From Clostridium sp. 1001271st1 H5 (GTDB lineage Bacteria > Bacillota > Clostridia > Lachnospirales > Lachnospiraceae): a DNA stretch of 64,000 bases. Numbering within the stretch: the stretch's first letter is position 1; each line of letters starts with the position of its first letter. The position numbers were made by a program, and so were the translations under genes. The notes under the pieces are model-generated. The model did no database searches. It had not been told where the DNA came from and worked only from the letters and a program-made list of their open reading frames with translations. The stretch covers positions 124,001 through 188,000 of the forward strand of contig NZ_SPHO01000008.1 in the NCBI RefSeq assembly GCF_005845215.1. The letters run 5' to 3'. Shown here piece after piece: positions 53,773-61,697 of this stretch.

Positions 53773-54596
53773 GAAGAATGGCAGCCAACCTGTTATTCCT
53801 GTTGTTTGCAGGCTTGATTATGGCCCTGTCCATCTGCGGTCCTGAGATGCTGACCAGATACAAGGACCGGACCATGCTTGGGCAGATACATGCCATGACA
53901 GCAGATACGGAAGGGGAGGGATACCGCTATACATTAAGCGCAGCTGAAAAGCTCCATATATTGTCGGAGGGCCTGGGCAGCCAGACCATTCCTGAAACAG
54001 GACAGGCTGTAAGGCCCGGAAAAAGCGGTGAGGCGGAGTATGAGGATTTGGAGGGAGCCTATGCATTTGTGATGAATCACAGAGGGCCTTCCGGCCAGGA
54101 AATCACGGATTCACAGATTTATGCGACCTGCAACCAGGGGCTGGAGGAACTGAAGGCATTGGGAATTCTGCCTGAATCCGTAAGGCCTGTGGCCGAAGAG
54201 GAGTATGACGCTGTCCTGTATTCAGCCATCGACGTGCTGGAGCCCAGGAATAATGTGGCGGTCTGGAAACTGAGCCTTCTGAACAGCCAGAAGAATACAG
54301 ACAAGGAAAACCGCCTTATGGATGCCTATATTGATGGGGATAACGGTAAGATATATGAATTTTATGCCAGAACGCACAGGCTGTGGGAGGACATGGACCC
54401 TGAGCAGATAGTGGATGCATGGAGCTCTTATATGGGCCTGGAAAAACCGGTGCCCTACCAGGACCAGAACCCATTGATGGAGGCAACCCCCTGTTTCAAA
54501 AAGTACGTATTCAGCGAAGGGAAGGAGGAAGAAACCATTGTGACGGTTGGCTTTTATGAGGGAATCAATGAATTGTTTCTGAAAATTTCCAGATGA
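53769..54596 (+). CDS. exported protein of unknown function in a two-component operon
   Basis: 275 residues from ATG 53769, with GAAGGAGGAC upstream. There is an N-terminal signal or anchor helix (about 4-25) and no further membrane segment. The rest is soluble, acidic and not recognised; it has no lipobox. It overlaps the kinase stop by 4 bases, the third such overlap in the operon, so a role as accessory to the kinase, like YycH-type proteins, is possible. That comparison is by gene position only. A strong terminator follows 37 bases later. Confidence 0.8.
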   Translation: MRRMAANLLFLLFAGLIMALSICGPEMLTRYKDRTMLGQIHAMTADTEGEGYRYTLSAAEKLHILSEGLGSQTIPETGQAVRPGKSGEAEYEDLEGAYAFVMNHRGPSGQEITDSQIYATCNQGLEELKALGILPESVRPVAEEEYDAVLYSAIDVLEPRNNVAVWKLSLLNSQKNTDKENRLMDAYIDGDNGKIYEFYARTHRLWEDMDPEQIVDAWSSYMGLEKPVPYQDQNPLMEATPCFKKYVFSEGKEEETIVTVGFYEGINELFLKISR

Positions 54597-54633
54597 TGCA
54601 ACTTTGATGCAAAAATGATGATAATTTGATGCC

Positions 54634-54672
54634 GCTCTTGTGTAAGCTTATTGCAGTACACAAGAGCTTTTT
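54634..54672 (+). terminator. Rho-independent terminator of the two-component operon
   Basis: Perfect 11-bp stem (54634-54644 with 54657-54667), 12-base loop, then TTTTTA. It ends 21 bases before the start of the amidase/deacetylase gene. Confidence 0.92.
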
Positions 54673-54692
54673 ACGTGAAAAGGACAGGCATC

Positions 54693-56270
54693 ATGGACAG
54701 AAGAGGGATAAGACCGCTGGATTACGGCGGGCAGATGGAGGCTGAAGAACGGGCTGTGTCTGGAAGACGGAGCGTGTCCGTGAGGCAGACGGAGCGCAGA
54801 AAACAGGCCAGGAGAAGGGCCAGGAGAAGGGCGTTTTTCCTGGCGGCAGCAGAGTTGGCGGCAGGTGTATGCATGACCATGGCAGTGATGGCCATGGTCA
54901 TACCGGAAAATCGGGAGTCCGGGAATGGACAGTTTCTGCCAGGCGTCCATACTGAGAAAACTGCCTTTTACCGCATATTGGACGAGACAGCCAGGCTGCA
55001 GACGTCAATCAAAGGAGAGGGGGAAGCACTGTGTTCTATTTTGTATCGTGGGAATACAGAATATGCAGGTCCGCCTGTCATTGCCGTGGATGCAGGACAC
55101 GGCGGAGAGGATGAAGGGGCCAGCCAGGAAGGCGTAATGGAAAAGGATATCAACCTGGCAATTGCAAAACGGCTGAAGACAAAGCTGGAGGATATGGGAT
55201 ATACGGTGATGATGGTGAGGGAGGATGATACGTATCATTCAAAAGAACAGCGGGTGGAGGCGGCCCATAAAGTCCGGGCCGGCGCTTATGTAAGCATTCA
55301 TCAGAATACCTGGGAGGACACGGATATCAGGGGAATTGAAACCTGGTATTCAGAGGCGGGCGGTGCCGGGGACGAAACCCAAGGCAGTGCCAGTTCCGGA
55401 GATGGAGCCCGGGCCAGTGCCGGAGACAGCAGGCGTTTAGCCGCACTAATCCATAAGGAAGCAGTGGGCAGTACAGGGGCCGAGGCGCGGGAACTGAGAG
55501 GGGATGCGGAATTTACAGTTACCAGCCAGACATCCATTCCCTCCTGCCTCATTGAGACGGGTTTCCTGTCCAATGCCCGGGAGAGGCAGTGCCTGACAGA
55601 CCCGGAGTACCAGGAAAAACTGGCCGGGGGAATTGCCAAAGGCATTGATTTGTATTTTAAACCCAGGATTATGTACCTCACCTTTGACGACGGCCCTTCC
55701 GCTGAAAATACCAGTGCGGTGCTGGATGTGCTGAAAGCCAGGAACATAAAGGCAACCTTTTTTGTGGTGGGACAAAATGTCAGGAAACATCCGGATGTGG
55801 CAAGGAGAATCGTGGCAGAAGGACATACCATTGGAATCCACTGCAACCGCCATGATTACAAGGCGCTTTATGAGAGCAGGGACAGCTATCTGGCGGATTT
55901 TGAGGAAGCTTACAGGGCTGTCCTGGAAGTGACCGGAGTAAGGCCGGTCCTTTACCGGTTCCCGGGAGGCAGCATCAACGGCTATAACCAGAAGGTATAC
56001 AAAGAAATCATAGCAGAGATGGATGCACGGGGATTTATCTATTTTGACTGGAACGCCAGTCTGGATGACGCCCTTAAAAAATCACAGCCCCAGGAACTGG
56101 TTGACAATGCCAAAAAGACCATTCTGGGGAGGCGGCAGGTGGTATTGCTGGCCCACGATATGGTCCACAGCACATCCCTTTGCCTGGACGGTCTGATTGA
56201 CCAGCTCCCGGAATACCGGATGGAACCGTTGACCCCGGATGTGGTGCCGGTGCAGTTTAAGGAACAGTAG
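54693..56270 (+). CDS. N-acetylmuramoyl-L-alanine amidase fused to polysaccharide deacetylase
   Basis: 525 residues from ATG 54693, with AAAAGGA upstream. A basic cytoplasmic start with RRAR repeats and one membrane helix (about 50-72) is followed by an Amidase_3 domain (about 125-315). That domain has zinc ligands in DAGHGG, the VMEKD glutamate and VSIHQN, plus the catalytic ETGFLSN. A NodB-type deacetylase (about 325-520) follows, with TFDDGPS and HCNRHDY, the usual metal-binding pattern. One protein would both cut the stem peptide from peptidoglycan and deacetylate N-acetyl sugars, outside the membrane. CwlD-type amidases and deacetylases normally come as separate proteins; here they may act in cell-wall turnover or spore cortex formation. 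Confidence 0.92.
   Translation: MDRRGIRPLDYGGQMEAEERAVSGRRSVSVRQTERRKQARRRARRRAFFLAAAELAAGVCMTMAVMAMVIPENRESGNGQFLPGVHTEKTAFYRILDETARLQTSIKGEGEALCSILYRGNTEYAGPPVIAVDAGHGGEDEGASQEGVMEKDINLAIAKRLKTKLEDMGYTVMMVREDDTYHSKEQRVEAAHKVRAGAYVSIHQNTWEDTDIRGIETWYSEAGGAGDETQGSASSGDGARASAGDSRRLAALIHKEAVGSTGAEARELRGDAEFTVTSQTSIPSCLIETGFLSNARERQCLTDPEYQEKLAGGIAKGIDLYFKPRIMYLTFDDGPSAENTSAVLDVLKARNIKATFFVVGQNVRKHPDVARRIVAEGHTIGIHCNRHDYKALYESRDSYLADFEEAYRAVLEVTGVRPVLYRFPGGSINGYNQKVYKEIIAEMDARGFIYFDWNASLDDALKKSQPQELVDNAKKTILGRRQVVLLAHDMVHSTSLCLDGLIDQLPEYRMEPLTPDVVPVQFKEQ
54807..54830 (+). repeat. 12-bp in-frame tandem repeat in the amidase/deacetylase gene
   Basis: Two perfect copies of GCCAGGAGAAGG encode part of the basic RRAR stretch just before the membrane helix. 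Confidence 0.85.
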
Positions 56271-56278
56271 GACATCAT

Positions 56279-56305
56279 GGTCCCTTGTCTTTTATTCAAG
56301 GGACC
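56279..56305. other. hairpin between convergent genes
   Basis: Perfect 9-bp stem (56279-56287 with 56297-56305) around a 9-base loop, overlapping the end of the acetyltransferase gene. No T run follows on either strand, so it is not a clear terminator. Confidence 0.45.
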
Positions 56306-56852
56306 GGATGACTCTGGCGGGATTTCCTACTGCCAGGGAATTGGATGGTATATCCTTTGTCACAATGCTGCCAGAACCTATGATTACATTATCTCCGATG
56401 GAAACACCGGGATTGATGATGGCGCCGCATCCAATCCACACATCATTGCCGATGCTTACGGGTTTGGCATATTCCAAAGACCTGGAACGCAGCTTCCGGT
56501 CCTGGGGATGGTTCACGGTAATGATGCTGACATTAGGGCCAATCAGGCAATGATGTCCAATGGTAACCGTATTGCAGTCCAGTATGGTCAGATTATAATT
56601 GGAATAAAAATGGCTGCCAATGCGGATGTTATAGCCAAAGTCACAGTGAAATGGCTGTTCTATGCAGGCATCCTTTGGCGGATGGTCCAGGATTTGTTTC
56701 AGGAGTTTCCTGCGTTTTTTGCGTTTGTCCGGAGACAGATGATTATATTGATGAAGGAGCATCTGGACATTCAGATGCTCTTCCAATAATAAAGGGTCCT
56801 GGTTATAATAGAGCTGTCCGTCTAAACGTTTCGATTTTTCTGCATTTATCAT
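56292..56852 (-). CDS. hexapeptide-repeat O-acetyltransferase (maltose/galactoside type)
   Basis: 186 residues from ATG 56852, with GGGGGAAC upstream. An N-terminal helical part (about 1-60) is followed by left-handed beta-helix repeats such as IGHHCLIGPNVSI and VWIGCGAIINPGVSIGDN, ending in AVGNPARVI. It transfers acetyl from acetyl-CoA to a sugar hydroxyl in the cytoplasm, perhaps to detoxify unmetabolised sugars. A LacI-type operator lies inside its first codons and matches sites in the neighbouring sugar operon, so it may be co-regulated. Confidence 0.93.
   Translation of the reverse strand: MINAEKSKRLDGQLYYNQDPLLLEEHLNVQMLLHQYNHLSPDKRKKRRKLLKQILDHPPKDACIEQPFHCDFGYNIRIGSHFYSNYNLTILDCNTVTIGHHCLIGPNVSIITVNHPQDRKLRSRSLEYAKPVSIGNDVWIGCGAIINPGVSIGDNVIIGSGSIVTKDIPSNSLAVGNPARVIRSLE
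56821..56834. promoter_or_regulatory. LacI-type operator inside the acetyltransferase coding start
   Basis: On the minus strand the site reads TCGAAACGTTTAGA, matching the operators at 56986 and 58062 in ten or more central bases. It covers about codons 7-11 of the acetyltransferase gene, downstream of its promoter, where a bound repressor would block transcription. Confidence 0.6.
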
Positions 56853-56886
56853 GGCTTGTTCCCCCTTCTGTAATATATAATTATTG

Positions 56887-56915
56887 ATTTTAACATGATT
56901 GGACCAATATAACAA
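56887..56915 (-). promoter_or_regulatory. promoter of the acetyltransferase gene
   Basis: Reading leftward: TTGTTA (complement of 56910-56915), 17-base spacer, TAAAAT (complement of 56887-56892), about 35 bases before the start codon. Confidence 0.6.
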
Positions 56916-56950
56916 GGAAAAAATTTGTGTAAAATGTACAATATTATCCG

Positions 56951-56997
56951 TTGACAAGTAAAAAGATTGTGATATAATTGAATTATCGAAACGTTTT
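56951..56997 (+). promoter_or_regulatory. promoter and operator of the LacI-family gene
   Basis: TTGACA (56951-56956), 16-base spacer and perfect TATAAT (56973-56978) form a strong promoter. The operator TCGAAACGTTTT (56986-56997) covers the expected transcription start, indicating autorepression. Confidence 0.85.
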
Positions 56998-57019
56998 TAT
57001 GCAACTAGGAGGAAAATGA

Positions 57020-58018
57020 ATGGAAAAAAGAGCTACAATCAAAGATGTAGCCAGACTAGCAGGTGTTTCCATATCAACAGCATCCCTGGCCATTAATGGG
57101 AAAGAGGGGGTTACAGACAAGACCAGGAAGATGGTATTGGATGCAGTGGAGGAGCTGTCATACCAGCCCAACAATGCTGCGCGAAATCTGAGAACATCCG
57201 GGACAAAGGTGATTGGCCTGCTTATACCGGATGTTAGGAACTGCTTTTACAGTGAGATTACAGAATACATCCGGAGAGAAGTGGAAGGTTACGGCTTTTT
57301 CCTGATATTGGGAATTACCGGAAACAGCAGCAACAATGAGAAAAAGTATATTTCTGAATTTATTTCAAGAAAGGTTGACGGAGTTATATGGGTTCCGCAG
57401 CTGACCTATGTCAATGATGTTGAACATATGAAGAAGCTGGACGAATATGGAATACCGTATCTGTTCCTGGCAGCCTACTATGAACAAAGCAGTGCGCCCT
57501 TTGTTATGTGCAATCTGAAAAAGGGGTCCTATCTGATGACGCAGTACCTGATTGAGCGGGATATCCATAATATCATGATGCTGGTTGGCGACAGACGGGT
57601 TGACGAGACATATATCAGCGGTTATAAGATGGCATTGGAAGAGGCCGGTCTGGTGTATACCGAGTCCAATGTTTATGAAAGTACATATCATTTTGATGAT
57701 GTGCAGAAGCTGGCCATGGAGATATTAAAGGAAAGACCGGAAGCAATCATGACGAACAGTGATTTTACGGCCTGCGCAGTCCTGCAGGCGGCCAGAATCA
57801 AAGGATTATCAATTCCAAGGGATTTGTCCGTATGCGGTTATGATGATGTCATATACGCTACAATCAACCAGATTCCATTGACAACCGTGCGTCAGCCTAT
57901 TGAGCGTATGTGCAAGCTGGCAGTCAATAATCTGATGAATCTTTTGCAGTATGGCATTGTTCCGGACTCAGTCATTCTGGAGCCATCACTGATTATCAGA
58001 GATACTGTCAAACGATAA
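57020..58018 (+). CDS. LacI-family transcriptional regulator
   Basis: 332 residues. The LacI helix-turn-helix is at residues 4-50 (TIKDVARLAGVSISTASLAI), then the hinge helix (AARNLRTSGT) and a periplasmic-binding-like effector domain (about 62-330). TAGGAGGAAAATG precedes the start. Three matching operators lie at the acetyltransferase start, at its own promoter and before the ABC transporter operon, defining a small local regulon. The inducer is probably the transported sugar or a phosphorylated product. Confidence 0.96.
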   Translation: MEKRATIKDVARLAGVSISTASLAINGKEGVTDKTRKMVLDAVEELSYQPNNAARNLRTSGTKVIGLLIPDVRNCFYSEITEYIRREVEGYGFFLILGITGNSSNNEKKYISEFISRKVDGVIWVPQLTYVNDVEHMKKLDEYGIPYLFLAAYYEQSSAPFVMCNLKKGSYLMTQYLIERDIHNIMMLVGDRRVDETYISGYKMALEEAGLVYTESNVYESTYHFDDVQKLAMEILKERPEAIMTNSDFTACAVLQAARIKGLSIPRDLSVCGYDDVIYATINQIPLTTVRQPIERMCKLAVNNLMNLLQYGIVPDSVILEPSLIIRDTVKR

Positions 58019-58022
58019 AGAG

Positions 58023-58047
58023 TTAAGGTGTTTATAAAACACCTTAA
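58023..58047 (+). terminator. hairpin after the LacI-family gene
   Basis: Perfect 11-bp stem (58023-58033 with 58037-58047) and 3-base loop, five bases after the regulator stop. Only a weak T-rich tail follows, so it may end transcription partly or protect the 3' end. Confidence 0.6.
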
Positions 58048-58061
58048 TGTTTACCTGAAAA

Positions 58062-58075
58062 TCGAAACGTTTCGA
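58062..58075 (+). promoter_or_regulatory. perfect LacI-type operator before the ABC transporter operon
   Basis: TCGAAACGTTTCGA is a perfect 14-bp palindrome with the central CG typical of LacI-family sites, 33 bases before the binding-protein start. It matches the sites at 56821 and 56986. Confidence 0.85.
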
Positions 58076-58107
58076 ATCATTTTCCTGCCGAAGAAGGAGG
58101 TATATTC

Positions 58108-59109
58108 ATGAAAAAAACAATGGTAGCAACGTTATTGGTTCTTTCACTTATGGGGACACTGGCTGGGTGCTCTGCTTCCGGAACAGATGCAGGCGGAAAG
58201 ACAGACCAGAAAAGTACGGATACAGCCGCTGCATCCGGCGGGGATGAGAAGGCGGACTCCGGCATGGAATTTGTATACGTGACGCAGGACAGTGCCAATC
58301 CATATTTTATTCAGGTTTATGACGGATTCCAGTCAAAATGCGCAGAGCTGGGAATCAAGACACAGATATTGGATTCCAAGTATGATGTGGCCACACAGGT
58401 TTCCTATGTAGAGGATGCGGTGCAGCGTGACGTGGACGGGATTATGATATCGCCTTTGGATGAGAATGCCCTGAAGACAGTGGTGGACCAGGCCAAGGAA
58501 AAGGGAATCGTGGTATCCGCAGAGGCGCAGCCTGTCAGCAATGCGCAGATTGACGGTTCCCTGGATGAATATAATATTGGATATGCAATTGGCAATGCAG
58601 CGGCTGAGTGGATTAAAGCGGAACAGGACGGAAAAGGAAAAGCGCTGATACTTGCCCAGGATGACGTGGAGGCAGTTATACGTCGTGGAGACGGCATAAA
58701 TGACGGTATTCTGGAAAATGCCCCGGAGGCAGAGGTGGTGGCCAGGCAGAACGCCAGTAATACGGACCTGGGAATGAAGGTAACGGAGTCTGTCCTTCTG
58801 GCAAAGCCGGAGGTAAATGTAATTTGTGCCTGCGATGACTTTACGGCAATCGGCGCATATGAGGCAGTTTCAGCCATGCAGAACATACCGGAACATTTTT
58901 ATATTGGCGGCTGCGATGCCACGGATGAGGGAAAAGAAAAAATGAAGTCTGAGAACAGCGTTTACAGGTCATCCTGCAACCTGTTTCCGTATGAGGCGGG
59001 AGAGGACCTGGCTGAGGCGATGTATAAATATTTAACGGAAAAACAGGAGGATGCAGTGGTCCAGAGAAGGTACGAGCCTGTCTGGCAAAAAGATGTGGTT
59101 GGAAATTAG
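58108..59109 (+). CDS. sugar ABC transporter substrate-binding lipoprotein (ribose type)
   Basis: 333 residues: signal peptide with lipobox TLAGC (about residue 21), an acidic linker, then a periplasmic-binding-protein family 1 domain starting near FVYVTQDSANPYF. This class binds pentoses, hexoses or autoinducers. GAAGGAGG precedes the ATG. It is the first gene of an operon with the matching ATPase, permease, an isomerase-like and a deaminase-like gene. Confidence 0.94.
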   Translation: MKKTMVATLLVLSLMGTLAGCSASGTDAGGKTDQKSTDTAAASGGDEKADSGMEFVYVTQDSANPYFIQVYDGFQSKCAELGIKTQILDSKYDVATQVSYVEDAVQRDVDGIMISPLDENALKTVVDQAKEKGIVVSAEAQPVSNAQIDGSLDEYNIGYAIGNAAAEWIKAEQDGKGKALILAQDDVEAVIRRGDGINDGILENAPEAEVVARQNASNTDLGMKVTESVLLAKPEVNVICACDDFTAIGAYEAVSAMQNIPEHFYIGGCDATDEGKEKMKSENSVYRSSCNLFPYEAGEDLAEAMYKYLTEKQEDAVVQRRYEPVWQKDVVGN

Positions 59110-59148
59110 CCCTGATGAAGTGCGTGGAATGATGGAGGAAGTGGATGA

Positions 59149-60663
59149 ATGAACAATCGGTTAGGGGATAAGCCTCAAATTGATGATACGGATATAATTC
59201 TGGAAGTCCATAAGATTTCCAAGCGGTTCGGGGGAATCAAGGCTCTTAATAATATTGAATTTTCTGTCAGGAGGGGAGAGGTGCATGCGCTGGTGGGAGA
59301 AAACGGGGCAGGTAAGAGTACTTTTATCAAGATTCTTACCGGCGCCCATGCTCCCAGCGAAGGTATTATCCTGTTTGACGGAAAAGAATACAGCGCCCTG
59401 ACTCCTGCCCTGGCACTGGACGCGGGTATAACGGCTATCTATCAGGAATTCAATCTGATACCGTTCCTGTCTGTAAGTGAGAATATTTATTTTGGCTGCG
59501 AGCTCATGAAACAGGGGCTTCTGGATTATGAACAGATGAATAAAAATACAAAGAAGATGTTTGAAGAGATTGGTATGGCCATTAATCCTAAAATCCGTGT
59601 ACAGAGACTGGGAATTGCACAGCAGCAGCTGGTGGAAATCGTGAAGGCTATCTCGAAAAATGCTAAATTGATTATCATGGACGAGCCGTCGGCACCGCTG
59701 ACAGAACAGGAGACAGAGACACTCCATACAATTGTAAGGCAGTTAAAGGAAAAAGGAATTACCATCATCTATATTTCCCACAGAATGGAGGAAATCTTTG
59801 AAATATGCGACCGGGTATCTGTTTTTCGGGATGGGGAATATATATCCACACATCCGGTTTCTGAGACCAGCCGCGAGTCGCTGATTGCCGATATGGTAGG
59901 CAGGGAGATGGGAGAGACATTTCCTGATTTGGGCGACATCGGCGGTGAGAGGATTCTGGAGGTGAGCCATGTCAGCAGCAGAAGGCTGAAGGACGTGTCG
60001 CTGGTTTTGAGAAAGGGGGAGATACTTGGAATCGGAGGCTTAGTAGGCGCCGGAAGGACGGAACTGCTCAGGGCAATTTATGGGGCGGATGAAATTTCGG
60101 AAGGCGAAATCCTGCTGAAGGGAAAGCGGATTCATATTACCTCGCCTGCAGTGGCCCTGAAAAACAGCATTGCACTTTTGCCGGAGGACAGAAAACAGCA
60201 GGGAGTAATCATGGGAATGAGCATAGAGCACAACATATCCTTTGCCATTCTGGACCGGTTATCCCACTTTGCTGTAATTAAGAAGAAGCAGGAAAAGGAT
60301 GTCTGCAATAAACTGGTTGCCGGCCTTTCCATAAAAATCAGCTCGCTTATGCAGCCTGTAAAGAATCTGTCAGGCGGAAATCAGCAGAAGGTTGTGCTTG
60401 CCAAATGCCTTGCAACGGAATGCGATGTATTATTCATTGATGAACCCACAAGAGGGATTGATGTAGGGGCCAAGCAGGAAATTTATAAAATCATGCGCCA
60501 GCTGGCTGACAACGGTACCAGCATCATAATGGTATCATCGGAGATGTCAGAACTGATTGGAATGTCAGACCGGATTATCGTGATGAGGGAGGGGCAGGTT
60601 GTAAAGGAATTGATGCCGGAAGAATATTCCCAGGAATTAATTCTGAATTATGCAGCTTTATAG
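59149..60663 (+). CDS. sugar ABC transporter ATP-binding protein (RbsA/MglA type, two domains)
   Basis: 504 residues with two nucleotide-binding domains, as in RbsA. The first has Walker A GENGAGKST, signature-region QRLGIAQQQ and Walker B LIIMDEPSA; the second (about 265-500) has a Walker A-like GLVGAGRTE, signature LSGGNQQKV and Walker B LFIDEPTRG. A GGAGGAAG ribosome site precedes ATG 59149. It powers the permease encoded next. Confidence 0.96.
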   Translation: MNNRLGDKPQIDDTDIILEVHKISKRFGGIKALNNIEFSVRRGEVHALVGENGAGKSTFIKILTGAHAPSEGIILFDGKEYSALTPALALDAGITAIYQEFNLIPFLSVSENIYFGCELMKQGLLDYEQMNKNTKKMFEEIGMAINPKIRVQRLGIAQQQLVEIVKAISKNAKLIIMDEPSAPLTEQETETLHTIVRQLKEKGITIIYISHRMEEIFEICDRVSVFRDGEYISTHPVSETSRESLIADMVGREMGETFPDLGDIGGERILEVSHVSSRRLKDVSLVLRKGEILGIGGLVGAGRTELLRAIYGADEISEGEILLKGKRIHITSPAVALKNSIALLPEDRKQQGVIMGMSIEHNISFAILDRLSHFAVIKKKQEKDVCNKLVAGLSIKISSLMQPVKNLSGGNQQKVVLAKCLATECDVLFIDEPTRGIDVGAKQEIYKIMRQLADNGTSIIMVSSEMSELIGMSDRIIVMREGQVVKELMPEEYSQELILNYAAL

Positions 60664-60676
60664 AAGGGGTATTCAT

Positions 60677-61633
60677 ATGAAGAATAAAATGAATATTAAT
60701 ACGTTTATTGCGGAATATGCCATTATCATTATTTTTATTGTACTTTTTGTGGCTATGAGCATATTTGCGCCTAATTTTTTAACGGGCAGCAACATTGCCA
60801 ATGTATTAAGGCAGGTATCCATCAATGGAATCTGCGCCATTGGCATGACCTTTGTCATCCTCACCGGAGGCATAGACCTGTCAGTGGGAGCAATCATAGG
60901 GGTAAGCGGCGTACTGACAGCAATGATGATGATAAACAATGTTAATCCAATCATTGCGTCCCTGATATCCCTGGCTTTATGTACCTTTATAGGGTTTGCA
61001 ACCGGTCTTGTTATCAGCCACATAGGAATACCGCCCATGGTCGCAACCATGGGAACCATGACGTCCCTGCGCGGTGTGGCGTACCTGATTACCGGGGGGA
61101 CTCCGGTATTCGGATTTGATTCGCGGTACGCTGTTATTGGACAGGGTTATGTGGGAGCAGTTCCCATACCGGTAATCATACTTGTTCTGTCGTTTGCGGC
61201 AGGTATATTCTTCCTGTCAAAGACAAGACACAGCAGATACATATATGGCGTGGGGGGAAATGAGGAGGTGGCCAGGCTGTCGGGAATCAGCGTCCACAGA
61301 ATCAAGGCGTTTGTGTACGCGGTAAGCGGATTCTGCAGCGCGCTGGCCGGGTTGGTTATGCTGGGAAGGCTTAACAGCGGGCAGCCCAGGGCAGGCGAGA
61401 GCTATGAGATGGATGTTATCACAGCGGTCGTACTGGGCGGCGTCAGCCTTACAGGCGGTGTGGGAAAAATCAGCCATGTGGTGTTTGGCGTCCTGATAAT
61501 AGGTGTCCTTACCAACGGTATGACAATGATGGCAGTGGACGATTACTGGCAGAGGGTGGTAAAAGGACTTGTGCTGCTTTTGGCAGTAGGATTTGACCGC
61601 TTTATACAGAAACGGCAGCAGAAATCCGAGTAG
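60677..61633 (+). CDS. sugar ABC transporter permease (RbsC type)
   Basis: 318 residues from ATG 60677, with GAAGGGG upstream. About nine hydrophobic helices and the RbsC-type stretches MTFVILTGGIDLSVGA and GGVSLTGGVGKI. It lies 13 bases after the ATPase gene and forms the membrane channel of the importer. Confidence 0.95.
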   Translation: MKNKMNINTFIAEYAIIIIFIVLFVAMSIFAPNFLTGSNIANVLRQVSINGICAIGMTFVILTGGIDLSVGAIIGVSGVLTAMMMINNVNPIIASLISLALCTFIGFATGLVISHIGIPPMVATMGTMTSLRGVAYLITGGTPVFGFDSRYAVIGQGYVGAVPIPVIILVLSFAAGIFFLSKTRHSRYIYGVGGNEEVARLSGISVHRIKAFVYAVSGFCSALAGLVMLGRLNSGQPRAGESYEMDVITAVVLGGVSLTGGVGKISHVVFGVLIIGVLTNGMTMMAVDDYWQRVVKGLVLLLAVGFDRFIQKRQQKSE

Positions 61634-61697
61634 ATATTATCATTGAAGTTTTAAAAATCAGAAGACATTAATTTGAAAAGTCAGGAGGGACTGAATT

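Noticed and set aside
56279..56305. Bidirectional terminator between convergent genes
   Set aside because: The stem is good but neither strand has a T run after it, so it is listed only as a hairpin.
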